Shown here: positions 53,820 to 63,279 of the stretch, piece after piece
How the letters are laid out: each line of letters begins with the position of its first letter
Numbering within the stretch: the stretch's first letter is position 1
DNA from: Candidatus Competibacteraceae bacterium
Lineage (GTDB): Bacteria; Pseudomonadota; Gammaproteobacteria; Competibacterales; Competibacteraceae
Length of the DNA: 64,000 bases
Reading direction: 5' to 3'
NCBI GenBank assembly: GCA_016699715.1
Contig: CP065007.1
Coordinates: forward strand, 1,054,001-1,118,000
Notes under the pieces: model-generated
The model's database searches: none
What the model was told of the DNA's origin: nothing
Seen by the model: only the letters and a program-made list of their open reading frames with translations
Made by a program: the position numbers and the translations under genes

Positions 53820-53837
53820 TTGTCACGTTCCTGTCAT
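53820..53837 (+). promoter_or_regulatory. Pho box (PhoB-binding site) upstream of phoB
   Basis: Two 7-bp direct repeats, TTGTCAC and CTGTCAT, separated by GTTC: the 11-bp periodicity and CTGTCAT consensus of Pho boxes. A possible -10 (TTAATA, 53847-53852) lies 9 bp downstream, where PhoB-activated promoters have it. Implies PhoB controls its own operon. Confidence 0.75.
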
Positions 53838-53915
53838 AAAGATTCCTTAATAAGGAAGCTGCGGTGATCGCTCCGCAAGGAGCTTGGGACGGTTCGAGTA
53901 AATTCAAGAGGACTC

Positions 53916-54608
53916 ATGAACGCAAAGCACATTTTAATCGTGGAGGATGAGCAGCCGATCCGGGAGATGATCTCCTTTGCCTTGGCCGGGGTCGGCTACG
54001 AGGTGCGGGAAGCCGGCGACGCCCGCCAGGCGCAGGCCGCCATCTCCGAACGCCTGCCCGATCTCATCCTGCTGGACTGGATGCTACCCGGCATCAGCGG
54101 CATCGATTTTGCCCGGCGTTTGAAAAAGGAAGATTTGACGCGCGAACTGCCGATCATCATGTTGACCGCCCGTGCCGAGGAGGAAGACAAGGTGCAGGGC
54201 CTGGAAAGCGGTACCGACGACTATATTACCAAGCCTTTTTCTCCGCGTGAGTTGGTGGCGCGTATCCGGGCGGTGCTGCGGCGGGGCGGACCGGCGGCGG
54301 CGGACGAAATCCTGCACGCCAACGGACTGTCCCTGGATCTGGCCAGCCATCGGGTGAGTGCCGGCGATGCGCTGCTGGAGGTGGGGCCGACCGAATACCG
54401 GCTGCTGGAGTTTTTTATGTCCCATCCGGAGCGGGTGTACAGTCGTGGCCAGTTGCTGGATCGCGTGTGGGGCAGCAATGTCTATGTTGAGGAGCGCACC
54501 GTGGACGTGCATATCCGCCGGTTGCGCAAGGTGCTGGAGCCCTACGGCTACGAGGCGCTGATCCAAACGGTGCGCGGCGCCGGTTACCGGTTTTCGACCC
54601 GGATCTAG
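53916..54608 (+). CDS. phoB: Phosphate regulon response regulator PhoB
   Basis: 230 residues: receiver domain with phospho-acceptor Asp in LILLDWMLPGISG and Lys in YITKPFSPRELVARI, then an OmpR-type winged helix (VYSRGQLLDRVWG, RTVDVHIRRLRKVL). Activates phosphate-starvation genes. First gene of phoB-phoR-sixA-ppx. Confidence 0.96.
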   Translation: MNAKHILIVEDEQPIREMISFALAGVGYEVREAGDARQAQAAISERLPDLILLDWMLPGISGIDFARRLKKEDLTRELPIIMLTARAEEEDKVQGLESGTDDYITKPFSPRELVARIRAVLRRGGPAAADEILHANGLSLDLASHRVSAGDALLEVGPTEYRLLEFFMSHPERVYSRGQLLDRVWGSNVYVEERTVDVHIRRLRKVLEPYGYEALIQTVRGAGYRFSTRI

Positions 54609-54609
54609 C

Positions 54610-55950
54610 GTGTCCCGTTCCTGGTGGTCGCTGCTGCGACGGCAAGCGTCGATCCTGCTGGGCGCCGCGTGGGCCGGCTGGCTGGTGGGTCATCCGCTGG
54701 GTGCCTTGCTGCTGGCCACGCTGGGCTGTTTGGCTTGGCAGATGTGGAAGCTGTGGCAACTGGATCGCTGGCTGCGCGAGGGACGGGACGCCGGCCCGGC
54801 GCCGTTCGGCGGGCTGGTGTGGGCGGATATCGGCGCCCATGTCGCACGCCTGCGTCGGCAGAGCCGCAAGCGCAAACGCAAGCTCAGTCGGCTGCTGAAA
54901 CAATTCCAGCAAGCCACCGCCGCCTTGCCGGACGCCGCCGTGGTGCTGAGCGAAGACGACCGGATGTTATGGTGCAACGGCGCCGCCCACACCTTGCTCG
55001 GCCTGTCGCCGAACCGGGATGTCGGCTTGCCGATCACGCACTTGCTGCGCCATCCTGGTTTCGTGGCGTTCTTGACGCAGCGGCGCTGTCGCGACAGCGT
55101 GGAATTTCCCGCGCCGGTGGATGACGGTGTGCTGCTCAGCGCCCGCGTCGTGCCTTACGGCAAAAAACAGCGGCTGCTGCTGGCGGCGGACATCAGTCGG
55201 GTCCGCCAGTTGGAGCAGATGCGGCGCGATTTCGTCGCTAACGTTTCGCACGAACTGCGCACGCCGCTGACGGTGATCAGCGGCTATCTGGAGACGCTGC
55301 TCGACAGCGAAAGCCCGGCACTGGCGGCATGGCGGCAGCCGTTGTCGGGCATGCAGCGGCAATCCAGGCGCATGTTGCACATCGTCGAGGACCTGTTGAT
55401 GCTGGCGCGCTTGGAAACCCAGCGCGAACGGCCGCCACGCAAGCCGGTCGCGGTGCCGGCGCTGCTGGCGGATATCGCCGGGGACGCCATCGCCCTCAGC
55501 GGCGAGCAGGGCCATCGGATCGAGATCGAAGCCGATTTGGCGTTGTGGTTGCTTGGTTGCGAGAAGGAATTGCGCAGCGCGTTTTCCAATCTGGCGTTCA
55601 ACGCGGTGCGCCATACTCCGGCGGGCGGGCGGATCCGAATTTGCTGGTTTAGCGACGCCAGCGGCCTGCACTTGGTGGTGGAGGACAACGGCGAGGGCAT
55701 TGCCCCTCAGCACCTTCCGCGACTGACCGAGCGCTTCTACCGGGTCAACCGTGACCGCTCGCGCGGCAGCGGCGGCACCGGGCTGGGGTTATCCATCGTC
55801 AAGCACGTTCTGCACAATCATGGCGGCCAGTTGCGAATTACCAGCGAATTGGGCGTGGGTAGCGTGTTTAGCTGCGATTTTCCGGGGGAACTGCGGGTGG
55901 GGCCGGCCGTTGTCGCGCCGGCATGCAATGGAGCCGCCGCCCGATGTTAA
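54610..55950 (+). CDS. phoR: Phosphate regulon sensor histidine kinase PhoR
   Basis: 446 residues, GTG start 1 nt after the phoB stop. Two N-terminal membrane helices, a basic linker, a PAS domain, the phospho-acceptor His in FVANVSHELRTPLTVISG, and the HATPase N, G1 and G2 boxes (NLAFNAVRHTP, VEDNGEGI, GSGGTGLGLSIVKHV). Confidence 0.96.
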   Translation: MSRSWWSLLRRQASILLGAAWAGWLVGHPLGALLLATLGCLAWQMWKLWQLDRWLREGRDAGPAPFGGLVWADIGAHVARLRRQSRKRKRKLSRLLKQFQQATAALPDAAVVLSEDDRMLWCNGAAHTLLGLSPNRDVGLPITHLLRHPGFVAFLTQRRCRDSVEFPAPVDDGVLLSARVVPYGKKQRLLLAADISRVRQLEQMRRDFVANVSHELRTPLTVISGYLETLLDSESPALAAWRQPLSGMQRQSRRMLHIVEDLLMLARLETQRERPPRKPVAVPALLADIAGDAIALSGEQGHRIEIEADLALWLLGCEKELRSAFSNLAFNAVRHTPAGGRIRICWFSDASGLHLVVEDNGEGIAPQHLPRLTERFYRVNRDRSRGSGGTGLGLSIVKHVLHNHGGQLRITSELGVGSVFSCDFPGELRVGPAVVAPACNGAAARC

Positions 55951-55980
55951 ACTGACGGTGTTTTCGCCGAGGAGTGTCCG

Positions 55981-56484
55981 ATGAAATTACTGCTGGTCCG
56001 TCATGCCATCGCCGAGGATGCGGAATCGTCCGCCGCCGGCGCCGACGCGCTGCGGCCGTTGACCGAAATCGGTCGAAAAAAGATGCGCAAGGGCGCCAAC
56101 CGCCTGCGTTCCCAAGTGGACAGGATCGATGTTCTGGCGTGCAGCCCGCGGCTGCGAGCGCGCGAAACCGCCGGAATCATCGCCCGCGCTTTTGGCGAAC
56201 TGCCGGTGCTGGAGCGCCCCGAACTGGATTTCACCCATCCGCCCGAAGCGGCGACGGAATGGTTGGGGCAGTATCCGGCTGAGACCGTGCTGGCGGCGGT
56301 GGGCCACGAACCCCATCTCGGTTTGTTGTCCGGCCTGCTGCTGACAGGGATACCTTGTCCGCTGATCGCCTTTCGCAAGGGTGGGGTGGCACTGCTGGAA
56401 TTTCCCGGCCGCGTCGCGCCCGGCAAGGGTGTGCTGCACTGGGTGTTAACCGCCGGCCAGTTGCGCGGTCTCAAGCAGGATTGA
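55981..56484 (+). CDS. sixA: Phosphohistidine phosphatase SixA
   Basis: 167-residue histidine-phosphatase-fold protein: LLLVRHAIAED carries the catalytic RH, and VGHEPHLG the second His. In E. coli SixA acts on phospho-His of ArcB or the nitrogen phosphotransferase system. Its placement between phoR and ppx suggests a link to phosphate signalling here. Confidence 0.9.
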   Translation: MKLLLVRHAIAEDAESSAAGADALRPLTEIGRKKMRKGANRLRSQVDRIDVLACSPRLRARETAGIIARAFGELPVLERPELDFTHPPEAATEWLGQYPAETVLAAVGHEPHLGLLSGLLLTGIPCPLIAFRKGGVALLEFPGRVAPGKGVLHWVLTAGQLRGLKQD

Positions 56485-56496
56485 AGGAAAACCGCC

Positions 56497-57987
56497 ATGT
56501 CCACCGATGTCGTCGCTGCCATCGATCTGGGTTCCAACAGCTTTCATCTGATCGTCGCCCGGATCGCCAACGGCCATGTGCAGGTGTTGGACCGCTTGCG
56601 CGAGATGGTGCAGCTGGCCAGTGGCCTGGACAACCGCAACCGCCTGTCCGAGGAATCGCAGCAGCGGGCTTTGGACTGTCTGGCGCGCTTTGGCCAGCGC
56701 CTGCGCCATCTTGCTCCCGAACAATTGCGCATCGTCGGGACCAACACCCTGCGTCAGGCGCGCAACAGCGCCGGGTTTTTGAGCCGCGCCGAGCAGGTAC
56801 TGGGGCACAATATCGAGATCATCAGCGGCCAGGAAGAGGCGCGGCTGATCTATCTGGGGGTCGCGCACAGCGTCGCCGACGTCACCGGTCGGCGGCTGGT
56901 GGTGGATATCGGTGGTGGTAGCACCGAGCTGATCGTCGGCGAGAAATTCGCAACCCGGTCCCTGACCAGTTTGAAGATGGGCTGCGTCAGTCTGAGCCGG
57001 GCCTGCTTCGACGACGGGCGGATCAGCGAATCCCGCCTGCGCGAGGCGGAGTTGCTGGTGCGCTTGAAGTTGGAACCGGTTTGCGAGGAATTCCGGGCGC
57101 TGGGCTGGCAGGTGGCGACCGGCGCCTCGGGTTCGATCAAGGCCATCCACGAAGTGATCATGAAGGAAGGATGGAGCCGCGAGGGGATCACGCTGGAGGC
57201 ATTGCGCCGTTTGCGCGCCGCGCTGCTGGAAAGCGGACAGACGGCGGCCTTGGCCGCGCGCTGGCAACTGGAACCGGCCCGCGCCCGAGTGTTCACCGGT
57301 GGCTTCGTGGTGCTGCACGGTTTGTGCGAGGCGCTGGGCGTGACCCGCATGGAGGTGTCCGACGGCGCGCTGCGGGAAGGGGTCATTTACGACCTGCTGG
57401 GCCGCATCCGCCATGAGGACGTGCGCGATCGCAGCATCGCGGCGGTGATCGACCGTTACGGCCTGGACCAGGCACAGGCTGAGCGGGTCAGCGCGACCGC
57501 CCGGATGCTGCTCGATCAGCTGCGGGATCGCTGGGGCCTGACGGCGGAAGAGTGGACGCACAATCTGGATTGGGCGGCCCGCTTGCATGAGATCGGCCTG
57601 TTGCTCACCCATGATCGCCACCACAAGCACGGTGCTTATATCCTGCAACATGCCGAACTGCCGGGATTTTCAAACAGCGATCAGACGCTGCTGGCGGCGC
57701 TGGTCCGTCGTCATCGGCGGGGGTTTTCGGTAAGCGCGTTCAAGCACTTGCCCAAGGAGGTGGCGCCACTGACCCAGCGCCTGGGCGTGGTGCTGCGACT
57801 GGCGGTGGTGCTGCATCGCAGCCGCAGCCGCCAGCCGTTGCCGCCGCTGGAACTGCGTGCCGGCCGAAGCCGCCTGGATTTGCGTTTCCCGGCGGGTTGG
57901 CTGGACGATTATCCGCTGACCCAGGCCGATCTGGCGGCGGAAGCGCGCTATCTGAAAAAAGCCGGTTTCCGCTTGAAGTTTGGCTGA
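56497..57987 (+). CDS. ppx: Exopolyphosphatase
   Basis: 496 residues with the ASKHA phosphate loops AAIDLGSNSFHLIVARI and VVDIGGGSTELIVG, the catalytic Glu in ISGQEEARLIYLG, and a C-terminal HD-like domain (RLHEIGLLLTHDRHHKHGAYIL). It releases phosphate from polyphosphate; GppA activity is the alternative. Twelve bp after sixA. Confidence 0.94.
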   Translation: MSTDVVAAIDLGSNSFHLIVARIANGHVQVLDRLREMVQLASGLDNRNRLSEESQQRALDCLARFGQRLRHLAPEQLRIVGTNTLRQARNSAGFLSRAEQVLGHNIEIISGQEEARLIYLGVAHSVADVTGRRLVVDIGGGSTELIVGEKFATRSLTSLKMGCVSLSRACFDDGRISESRLREAELLVRLKLEPVCEEFRALGWQVATGASGSIKAIHEVIMKEGWSREGITLEALRRLRAALLESGQTAALAARWQLEPARARVFTGGFVVLHGLCEALGVTRMEVSDGALREGVIYDLLGRIRHEDVRDRSIAAVIDRYGLDQAQAERVSATARMLLDQLRDRWGLTAEEWTHNLDWAARLHEIGLLLTHDRHHKHGAYILQHAELPGFSNSDQTLLAALVRRHRRGFSVSAFKHLPKEVAPLTQRLGVVLRLAVVLHRSRSRQPLPPLELRAGRSRLDLRFPAGWLDDYPLTQADLAAEARYLKKAGFRLKFG

Positions 57988-58015
57988 GAGAGCCGATCGC
58001 GGCGGAGACGCCGTT

Positions 58016-58849
58016 CTAGCGGACTGGCAACTCGCCCTCGGTTCGCTGGCCGGGATTCAGAAACGGTTGCAGCAACAACCCGTACAGCCGGGTCGCCCGC
58101 TGGTCGCGAAAGTATTCCAGTCCAATGCGCATGCCGGCATGACCGTCGCGCGGCTGGTCGCGGTAGGTGCCGAACAGCCGGTCCCACCAGGGCAGGTTGA
58201 AGCCGAAGTTGCTGTCGGTTTCCTCCGGTCGAATCGAGTGGTGGACCCGGTGCATGTCGGGCGTAACCAAGATCCAGCGCAAGGCCCGATCCAGCCGTCG
58301 CGGCAATCCCACGTTGCCATGATTGAACAGGGCGGTGGCGTTCAGAATCACCTCGAACAGCATGACCGCCGCCGGTGGCACACCCAGCAGCATCACCAGC
58401 ACCAGCTTGATCAGCATCGACAGCACGATTTCCAGCGGATGAAAGCGCAGGGCGGTGGTGACGTCGAAATCCAGGTCGGTGTGATGCATTCGGTGTAGCC
58501 GCCAGAGCACCGCTACCTTATGGAAGACGACATGCTGGGTGTAAATCGCCAGATCCAGTATCAGCAGGGAAACGACCAACGCCAGCCAGAACGGCGCATC
58601 CAGCCCGTGGAACAAACCCCAGCCCCGCGCCGTCGCCAGTTCGGCCGCCCCGACCGCCAGCACCGGGAACACCAGCCGCAACACGATGCTGTCCACCACG
58701 ATGATGCCGAGATTGGCGGGCCAGCGCCGCGCTCGCGGCAGACTCAAGGCGCGGCGCGGTTTTCGCCATTCCCACAGCATCATCGCCAGCAGGACGGAGA
58801 AGAAGCAGCCCAGTCGGATGATGGATTCGTTGTGGTGCAGCTCAGTCAT
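58016..58849 (-). CDS. Sterol desaturase / fatty acid hydroxylase family membrane protein
   Basis: 277 residues from ATG 58849 (GGGAG before it). Four or more membrane helices and the di-iron His clusters of the family: HVVFHKVAVLWRLHRMHH near residue 115, FHPLE near 145, and HRVHHS near 205 (the complete eight-His set). Hydroxylates or desaturates a lipid; the substrate is unknown. Convergent with ppx. Confidence 0.88.
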   Translation of the reverse strand: MTELHHNESIIRLGCFFSVLLAMMLWEWRKPRRALSLPRARRWPANLGIIVVDSIVLRLVFPVLAVGAAELATARGWGLFHGLDAPFWLALVVSLLILDLAIYTQHVVFHKVAVLWRLHRMHHTDLDFDVTTALRFHPLEIVLSMLIKLVLVMLLGVPPAAVMLFEVILNATALFNHGNVGLPRRLDRALRWILVTPDMHRVHHSIRPEETDSNFGFNLPWWDRLFGTYRDQPRDGHAGMRIGLEYFRDQRATRLYGLLLQPFLNPGQRTEGELPVR

Positions 58850-58975
58850 GGAAAAGCTCCCTTGGATATCCATGCTCTTGGTTAAGAATGAGGGGGAGTG
58901 AGGTTGGTCTATAATGCCGCACTCTGCTCCATGAACACGACGGTCGTTTGACCCTCCGTACCGAAGGATATTCCC

Positions 58976-59995
58976 ATGTCCCGATTTGCTCAGATCATTC
59001 CCGGCCAGTTTCCCGGCGTTCGCCCGCGCCGGATGCGTCGCGACGACTTCTCTCGCCGGTTGGTGCGGGAAACCGTTCTCACTCCCGCCGATCTGATCCA
59101 GCCGCTGTTCGTGATCGAGGGCGAGAAGCGGCGCGAGCCGGTCGCCTCGATGCCGGGAGTGGAGCGCTTGAGCATCGACGAACTGTTGCGCGAGGCCGAG
59201 ACGCTGGCGGCCCTTGGCGTGCCGGCGGTGGCGTTGTTTCCGGTAACGCCGCCCGAGGCCAAGTCGCTGGACGCCGCCGAGGCGTATAACCCGAAAGGTC
59301 TGGCGCAGCGGGTGGTGCGCGCGCTCAAGGCGGCGATTCCGGAATTGGGCGTGATCACCGACGTGGCCCTGGATCCATTCACCAGCCATGGCCAGGACGG
59401 GCTGGTGGACGAAACCGGTTACGTGCTGAACGACGAAACGGTGGCGGTGCTGGTGCGACAGGCGCTGTCGCACGCCGAGGCGGGCGCGGACATCGTGGCG
59501 CCTTCGGATATGATGGACGGGCGTATCGCCGCCATCCGCGAGACATTGGAGTCCAACGATTTCATCCATACCCGGATTTTGGCCTATTCCGCCAAGTACG
59601 CCTCCAGCTTTTACGGACCGTTTCGCGATGCGGTCGGCTCGGCTGGCGCGCTCGGCAAGGGCGACAAAACCAGCTATCAGATGGACCCGGCCAACAGCGA
59701 CGAGGCGCTGCGCGAAGTAGCTCTGGATCTGGAGGAGGGCGCCGATATCGTGATGATCAAGCCAGGGTTGCCTTATCTGGATATCGTGCGTCGAGTCAAG
59801 GACCAGTTCGCCGTGCCCACCTTCGTGTATCAGGTGAGCGGCGAATACGCCATGCTGCTGGCGGCGGCCCGCAACGGTTGGCTGGACGAGCAGGCGGCGG
59901 CAATGGAGTCGTTGCTGGCGATCAAGCGGGCTGGGGCCGACGCAATATTGAGCTATTTCGCCGGTCGGGCAGCCGGTTGGCTGCGGGCGGCATGA
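58976..59995 (+). CDS. hemB: Delta-aminolevulinic acid dehydratase (porphobilinogen synthase)
   Basis: 339 residues. Schiff-base Lys in VMIKPGLPYLD and the second Lys/Tyr region in YQVSGEYAML; PFVTS-like PLFVIEG and GRIAAIRE features are typical. No Zn-Cys triad: the metal-site loop reads DVALDPFTSHGQDG, i.e. the Mg-type enzyme. Condenses two ALA molecules in haem and cobalamin synthesis. Confidence 0.97.
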   Translation: MSRFAQIIPGQFPGVRPRRMRRDDFSRRLVRETVLTPADLIQPLFVIEGEKRREPVASMPGVERLSIDELLREAETLAALGVPAVALFPVTPPEAKSLDAAEAYNPKGLAQRVVRALKAAIPELGVITDVALDPFTSHGQDGLVDETGYVLNDETVAVLVRQALSHAEAGADIVAPSDMMDGRIAAIRETLESNDFIHTRILAYSAKYASSFYGPFRDAVGSAGALGKGDKTSYQMDPANSDEALREVALDLEEGADIVMIKPGLPYLDIVRRVKDQFAVPTFVYQVSGEYAMLLAAARNGWLDEQAAAMESLLAIKRAGADAILSYFAGRAAGWLRAA

Positions 59996-60681
59996 AACAC
60001 TGGAAAATGCTGCTGCTGGTTGCGACGGGCGTGGCCATGAGCGGGTTTTTTCTGGCGATCATGCGCCCGCCGGGCAACCCATCCGCCGCGCCCGGACGGG
60101 ATTTGCCCTGGCAGGTGGAGATCGGCCAGAACGGCGCAAGCTCGACCGTGTTTGGCCTGACCCTGGGCAAGAGCACGCTGCGGGATGCGGTACACAAACT
60201 GGGCCGGCGCTACGAAATGGGGATTTTTCAGGAGCGGGATCGAGGATTGAGCCTGGAAGCCTATTTTCGGGATGCGGTGGTCGGTGGTTTGAATGCCCGA
60301 CTGGTGCTGTCGGCGCAATGGCCCGAGGAGAGGCTGGATGCCTTCCGCGCCCATGCCGGCGCGGGCCAGCCCACCGCCGGCGGTGACCGCCGCTATTCGC
60401 TGAGCGAAGCCGATCACGATTCGGCGCTGGACGCGGTGGTGGTCGCCATCACCTATCTGCCGGTGATCAAGTTCGACGCCGATCTGGTGCGCAAGCGCTT
60501 CGGCGAGCCGGCCGAACGTCTGCCCGTTCAGGATGGGATGCACTGGCTGTACCCGCCGCTGGGATTGGACCTGTTGCTCGGCGACAATGGCGGGGCGCTG
60601 CTGCAATACGTGCCGCCGGCCAAGTTCGAGCAACGGTTGCGGACGCCGCTGTATAACCGGGAGAGCGAGGAACGACCATGA
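59992..60681 (+). CDS. Conserved protein of unknown function with an N-terminal membrane anchor
   Basis: 229 residues; ATG overlaps the hemB stop (ATGA). One N-terminal helix (MLLLVATGVAMSGFFLAIM), then a periplasmic-type domain with FGLTLGKSTLRDAVHKLGRRYEMGI, in which a repeat of the same domain-like pattern may follow (VRKRFGEPAERLP). It overlaps the start of aroE by 4 nt. No family recognised. Confidence 0.75.
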   Translation: MKHWKMLLLVATGVAMSGFFLAIMRPPGNPSAAPGRDLPWQVEIGQNGASSTVFGLTLGKSTLRDAVHKLGRRYEMGIFQERDRGLSLEAYFRDAVVGGLNARLVLSAQWPEERLDAFRAHAGAGQPTAGGDRRYSLSEADHDSALDAVVVAITYLPVIKFDADLVRKRFGEPAERLPVQDGMHWLYPPLGLDLLLGDNGGALLQYVPPAKFEQRLRTPLYNRESEERP

Positions 60682-61499
60682 CTGCGTTACCGGACCGCTA
60701 TGCCGTGATGGGTAATCCCATCGCCCACAGTCAATCCCCGCGGATTCATGCGCTATTTGCCGCCCAGACGGGCCAGAATCTCGAATACCGCGCCATTCTG
60801 GCGGAAGCGGACGGCTTCGCGGCGGCGGCGCGGGCGTTCCGGGATGCCGGCGGCAAGGGACTGAACGTGACCGTACCGTTCAAACAGGACGCCTGGGTGT
60901 TCGCCGACCTGCTCAGCGCGCGCGCCGAACGGGCCGGGGCGGTGAACACGCTGATCTTCGATCCGGCCGGGGTGCGCGGCGACAATACCGATGGACCGGG
61001 TCTGGTGCGCGACCTGACCGTCAATCACGGCTGTGCGCTGGCGGACAAGAAGATTTTGCTACTGGGGGCGGGCGGCGCGGCGCGTGGGGTGTTGCAGCCG
61101 CTGCTGGCCGAACGGCCGGCACATCTGGCAATCGCCAACCGCGCGGCGGCTAAGGCGGTGGAACTGTCCTTGCGCTTCAGCGACCTGGGGCGGGTATCCG
61201 GTGGCGGCTTCGCCGATCTGGCCGGACGCCGGTTCGATCTGATCCTGAACGCCACGGCGGCGGGTTTGCACGATGCCGTGCCGCCGTTGCCGGACGGTGT
61301 GCTGGCGACCGATGGCTGGTGTTACGACCTGATGTACGGCAAGGAGCCGACCGCCTTCGTGCGCTGGGGATGGGCGCATGGCGCCGCCCATTCCCTGGAC
61401 GGGTTGGGGATGCTGGTGGAGCAGGCGGCGGAGTCGTTCCATCTCTGGCGCGGGGTCTGGCCGGAGACGAAACCGGTGATCGAGGCATTGCGGGCGTAG
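60678..61499 (+). CDS. aroE: Shikimate dehydrogenase
   Basis: 273 residues. NPIAHSQSPRIHALF binds shikimate; NVTVPFKQDAW carries the catalytic Lys; NTDGPGLVRDL and the NADP loop GAGGAARGVLQPLL are present. ATGA-coupled to the preceding gene. Confidence 0.97.
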   Translation: MTALPDRYAVMGNPIAHSQSPRIHALFAAQTGQNLEYRAILAEADGFAAAARAFRDAGGKGLNVTVPFKQDAWVFADLLSARAERAGAVNTLIFDPAGVRGDNTDGPGLVRDLTVNHGCALADKKILLLGAGGAARGVLQPLLAERPAHLAIANRAAAKAVELSLRFSDLGRVSGGGFADLAGRRFDLILNATAAGLHDAVPPLPDGVLATDGWCYDLMYGKEPTAFVRWGWAHGAAHSLDGLGMLVEQAAESFHLWRGVWPETKPVIEALRA

Positions 61500-61599
61500 T
61501 GAGAGGGGGCAATGAGGCGGCGGGCAAGCTCCGGGACGGCTCGCGGCGAACAGGGTCAGGGTCGTCCCGCCCATCCTCCGTTCCCACGAGACGCGCGGT

Positions 61600-63123
61600 C
61601 TATCCCCGCCATCTTCCCGCCAGCGCCGCCGGGGGATCGGCCAGCGATTGAAACCGCGCCAGCCGCACCGCGTTGCGCTGACGGTGACCCAGCAACGGCA
61701 TGATGCCCCGGGCGAGCAGCGCTTGCATGGCCCGTTCGCCCAATAGAACTTCGGTGCCCGGCTGCATCAGCCGTTCCTCGGCTTCTCCATACACATGTGC
61801 CGGCAGGTCCTCCAGTTCCAGCACGTCGCCGGGGCTGAAATCCCAGCCGTTCTCCGCGAACGCCGCCGCGATCAGCCGCGCGCAGGCGAAGGCCGGATTA
61901 CCCCATAGATAGGCATCGGGATCGCGGCCCAGCGGCATCTCCTCGAACTCCAGTTGCTCGACCGGTTCGGTCTTGCGGCCGTAGGGCAGCCGCAGCAGCA
62001 TCCGCGGCAGCGCCAGCCCCAGCCAGGGTGCGATCTCGGTCCGGCGCAGTGCCTGCCAGTACTGTTCGGTGGCGGTGGGCAGCGGCGCCCATTGCGTGGG
62101 GTCGGCCAGATCGGCGGCGGACGCGCAGCCCAGTGCGCCGGGATCGGCCGCCGCCAGGAATGGGCCGCCGGCGTGGGCGGCCACCGATCCCAGCGCCGCC
62201 AGCAGGGCGATATCGTCTGGCGTGGCGCCAAACGTGTAGTCTCCCACCAGCAGCGACCAGGGCTGGCTGTCGGGCAACTGGACTTCCCGGTCGATCAGCA
62301 GCGTGTAAAGACTGGTGGCGCGTGGTTGGCCGCCGGCGGCGCGCAGGTCGGCGAGCAGCTCCTGCTTGGTGACGTCGAGCAGGTCGACGCGCAGCATATC
62401 GCTGTCGAGGTTGGCGACCAGGCTCTGCACGCCGCGCCAGGTCGCCTCCAGGGCCTGGAACGCCGGCTGGTGCAGAATCGCCCGTAACTGCTCGCCGATC
62501 GCCGCGTCCACCGCCTCGATCCAGGCTTCCTGGCGCGGATCGGTCCGCACGATATGCGGTTGGACCACCGCTTGCAGCAGGGTGTTGATGGTGGCCGTTC
62601 CCACATCGGCCGCCGGCCGCGTCGACGGTGGGTCGGAGGTTTTGCCCAGCAGGCGTTCGAGCAGGGCGGAGTCGTCTTCCGCGGCGGCCGGTTCCGGTTT
62701 GGCGGGTTCCTGGAGCGGCGCGGGGCTCAATTCGGCGACGGCTTGGGTGAAGCTGGCCGGATTGAGCAGGCGGGCGCGGCTGCGACGCAGGGACTGAAAC
62801 AGCTCCAGCCGCTGATAAAGCGCATCGGGATGAAAGTCGTCAAGCTGGGCGAAGCCGATCGTCAGTGATGCCCCGCCGGCCCCGCCCTCCAGCGCCAGCC
62901 GCAACTTCGGCGCCAGCCGGGCCATGACCGCGTCGACATTGTCGGCGCTGGCCGCCAACAATGGCCGGCTGGCCAGATCCAGCAGGGCGGAAGGGTTCTC
63001 CCGCCGCGCCCGTCCGCTGAAATCGGCCATGATCAGCACGCGCGGCGGGGTATCGGAATCGCGGCGGTGGGGCCGCGAAGCGGAACGGGGCAGTTCGAAC
63101 TGAAATTCCATTCGGCCGGGCAT
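61600..63123 (-). CDS. Fused TssB/TssC-like contractile sheath protein (type VI secretion)
   Basis: 507 residues. The N-terminal 150 residues resemble TssB (VipA): PPRVLIMADFSGR and a DNVDAVMARLAPKLRL segment. After a Pro/Ala-rich linker (residues 150-170) comes a TssC (VipB)-like part: a helix-rich region with AWIEAVDAAIGEQLRAILHQPAFQALE, LLVGDYTFG and AGGPFLAAADPGALG. Canonical systems have two separate genes. The ATG at 63123 has a second ATG at 63111. Divergent from vgrG. Confidence 0.75.
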   Translation of the reverse strand: MPGRMEFQFELPRSASRPHRRDSDTPPRVLIMADFSGRARRENPSALLDLASRPLLAASADNVDAVMARLAPKLRLALEGGAGGASLTIGFAQLDDFHPDALYQRLELFQSLRRSRARLLNPASFTQAVAELSPAPLQEPAKPEPAAAEDDSALLERLLGKTSDPPSTRPAADVGTATINTLLQAVVQPHIVRTDPRQEAWIEAVDAAIGEQLRAILHQPAFQALEATWRGVQSLVANLDSDMLRVDLLDVTKQELLADLRAAGGQPRATSLYTLLIDREVQLPDSQPWSLLVGDYTFGATPDDIALLAALGSVAAHAGGPFLAAADPGALGCASAADLADPTQWAPLPTATEQYWQALRRTEIAPWLGLALPRMLLRLPYGRKTEPVEQLEFEEMPLGRDPDAYLWGNPAFACARLIAAAFAENGWDFSPGDVLELEDLPAHVYGEAEERLMQPGTEVLLGERAMQALLARGIMPLLGHRQRNAVRLARFQSLADPPAALAGRWRG

Positions 63124-63279
63124 GGCGCGGACTCTCCGAAGCGGTGACTGATACTGCTAAGTTTAGTGCGGTCTTGGTGGCTTTGGCGATGGGTGACTCG
63201 CCGCTTTTTTGCCCCGGTTTTGCTGCTACACTCAACGACAAGGCTGCGTCGCGCAGCAGGCTTGTGGAGTTTGAGGGTA

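Noticed and set aside
58850..59569. A long N-terminal extension of the sterol-desaturase-family gene
   Set aside because: It lies antisense to hemB; the family-typical start with a ribosome-binding site is at 58849.
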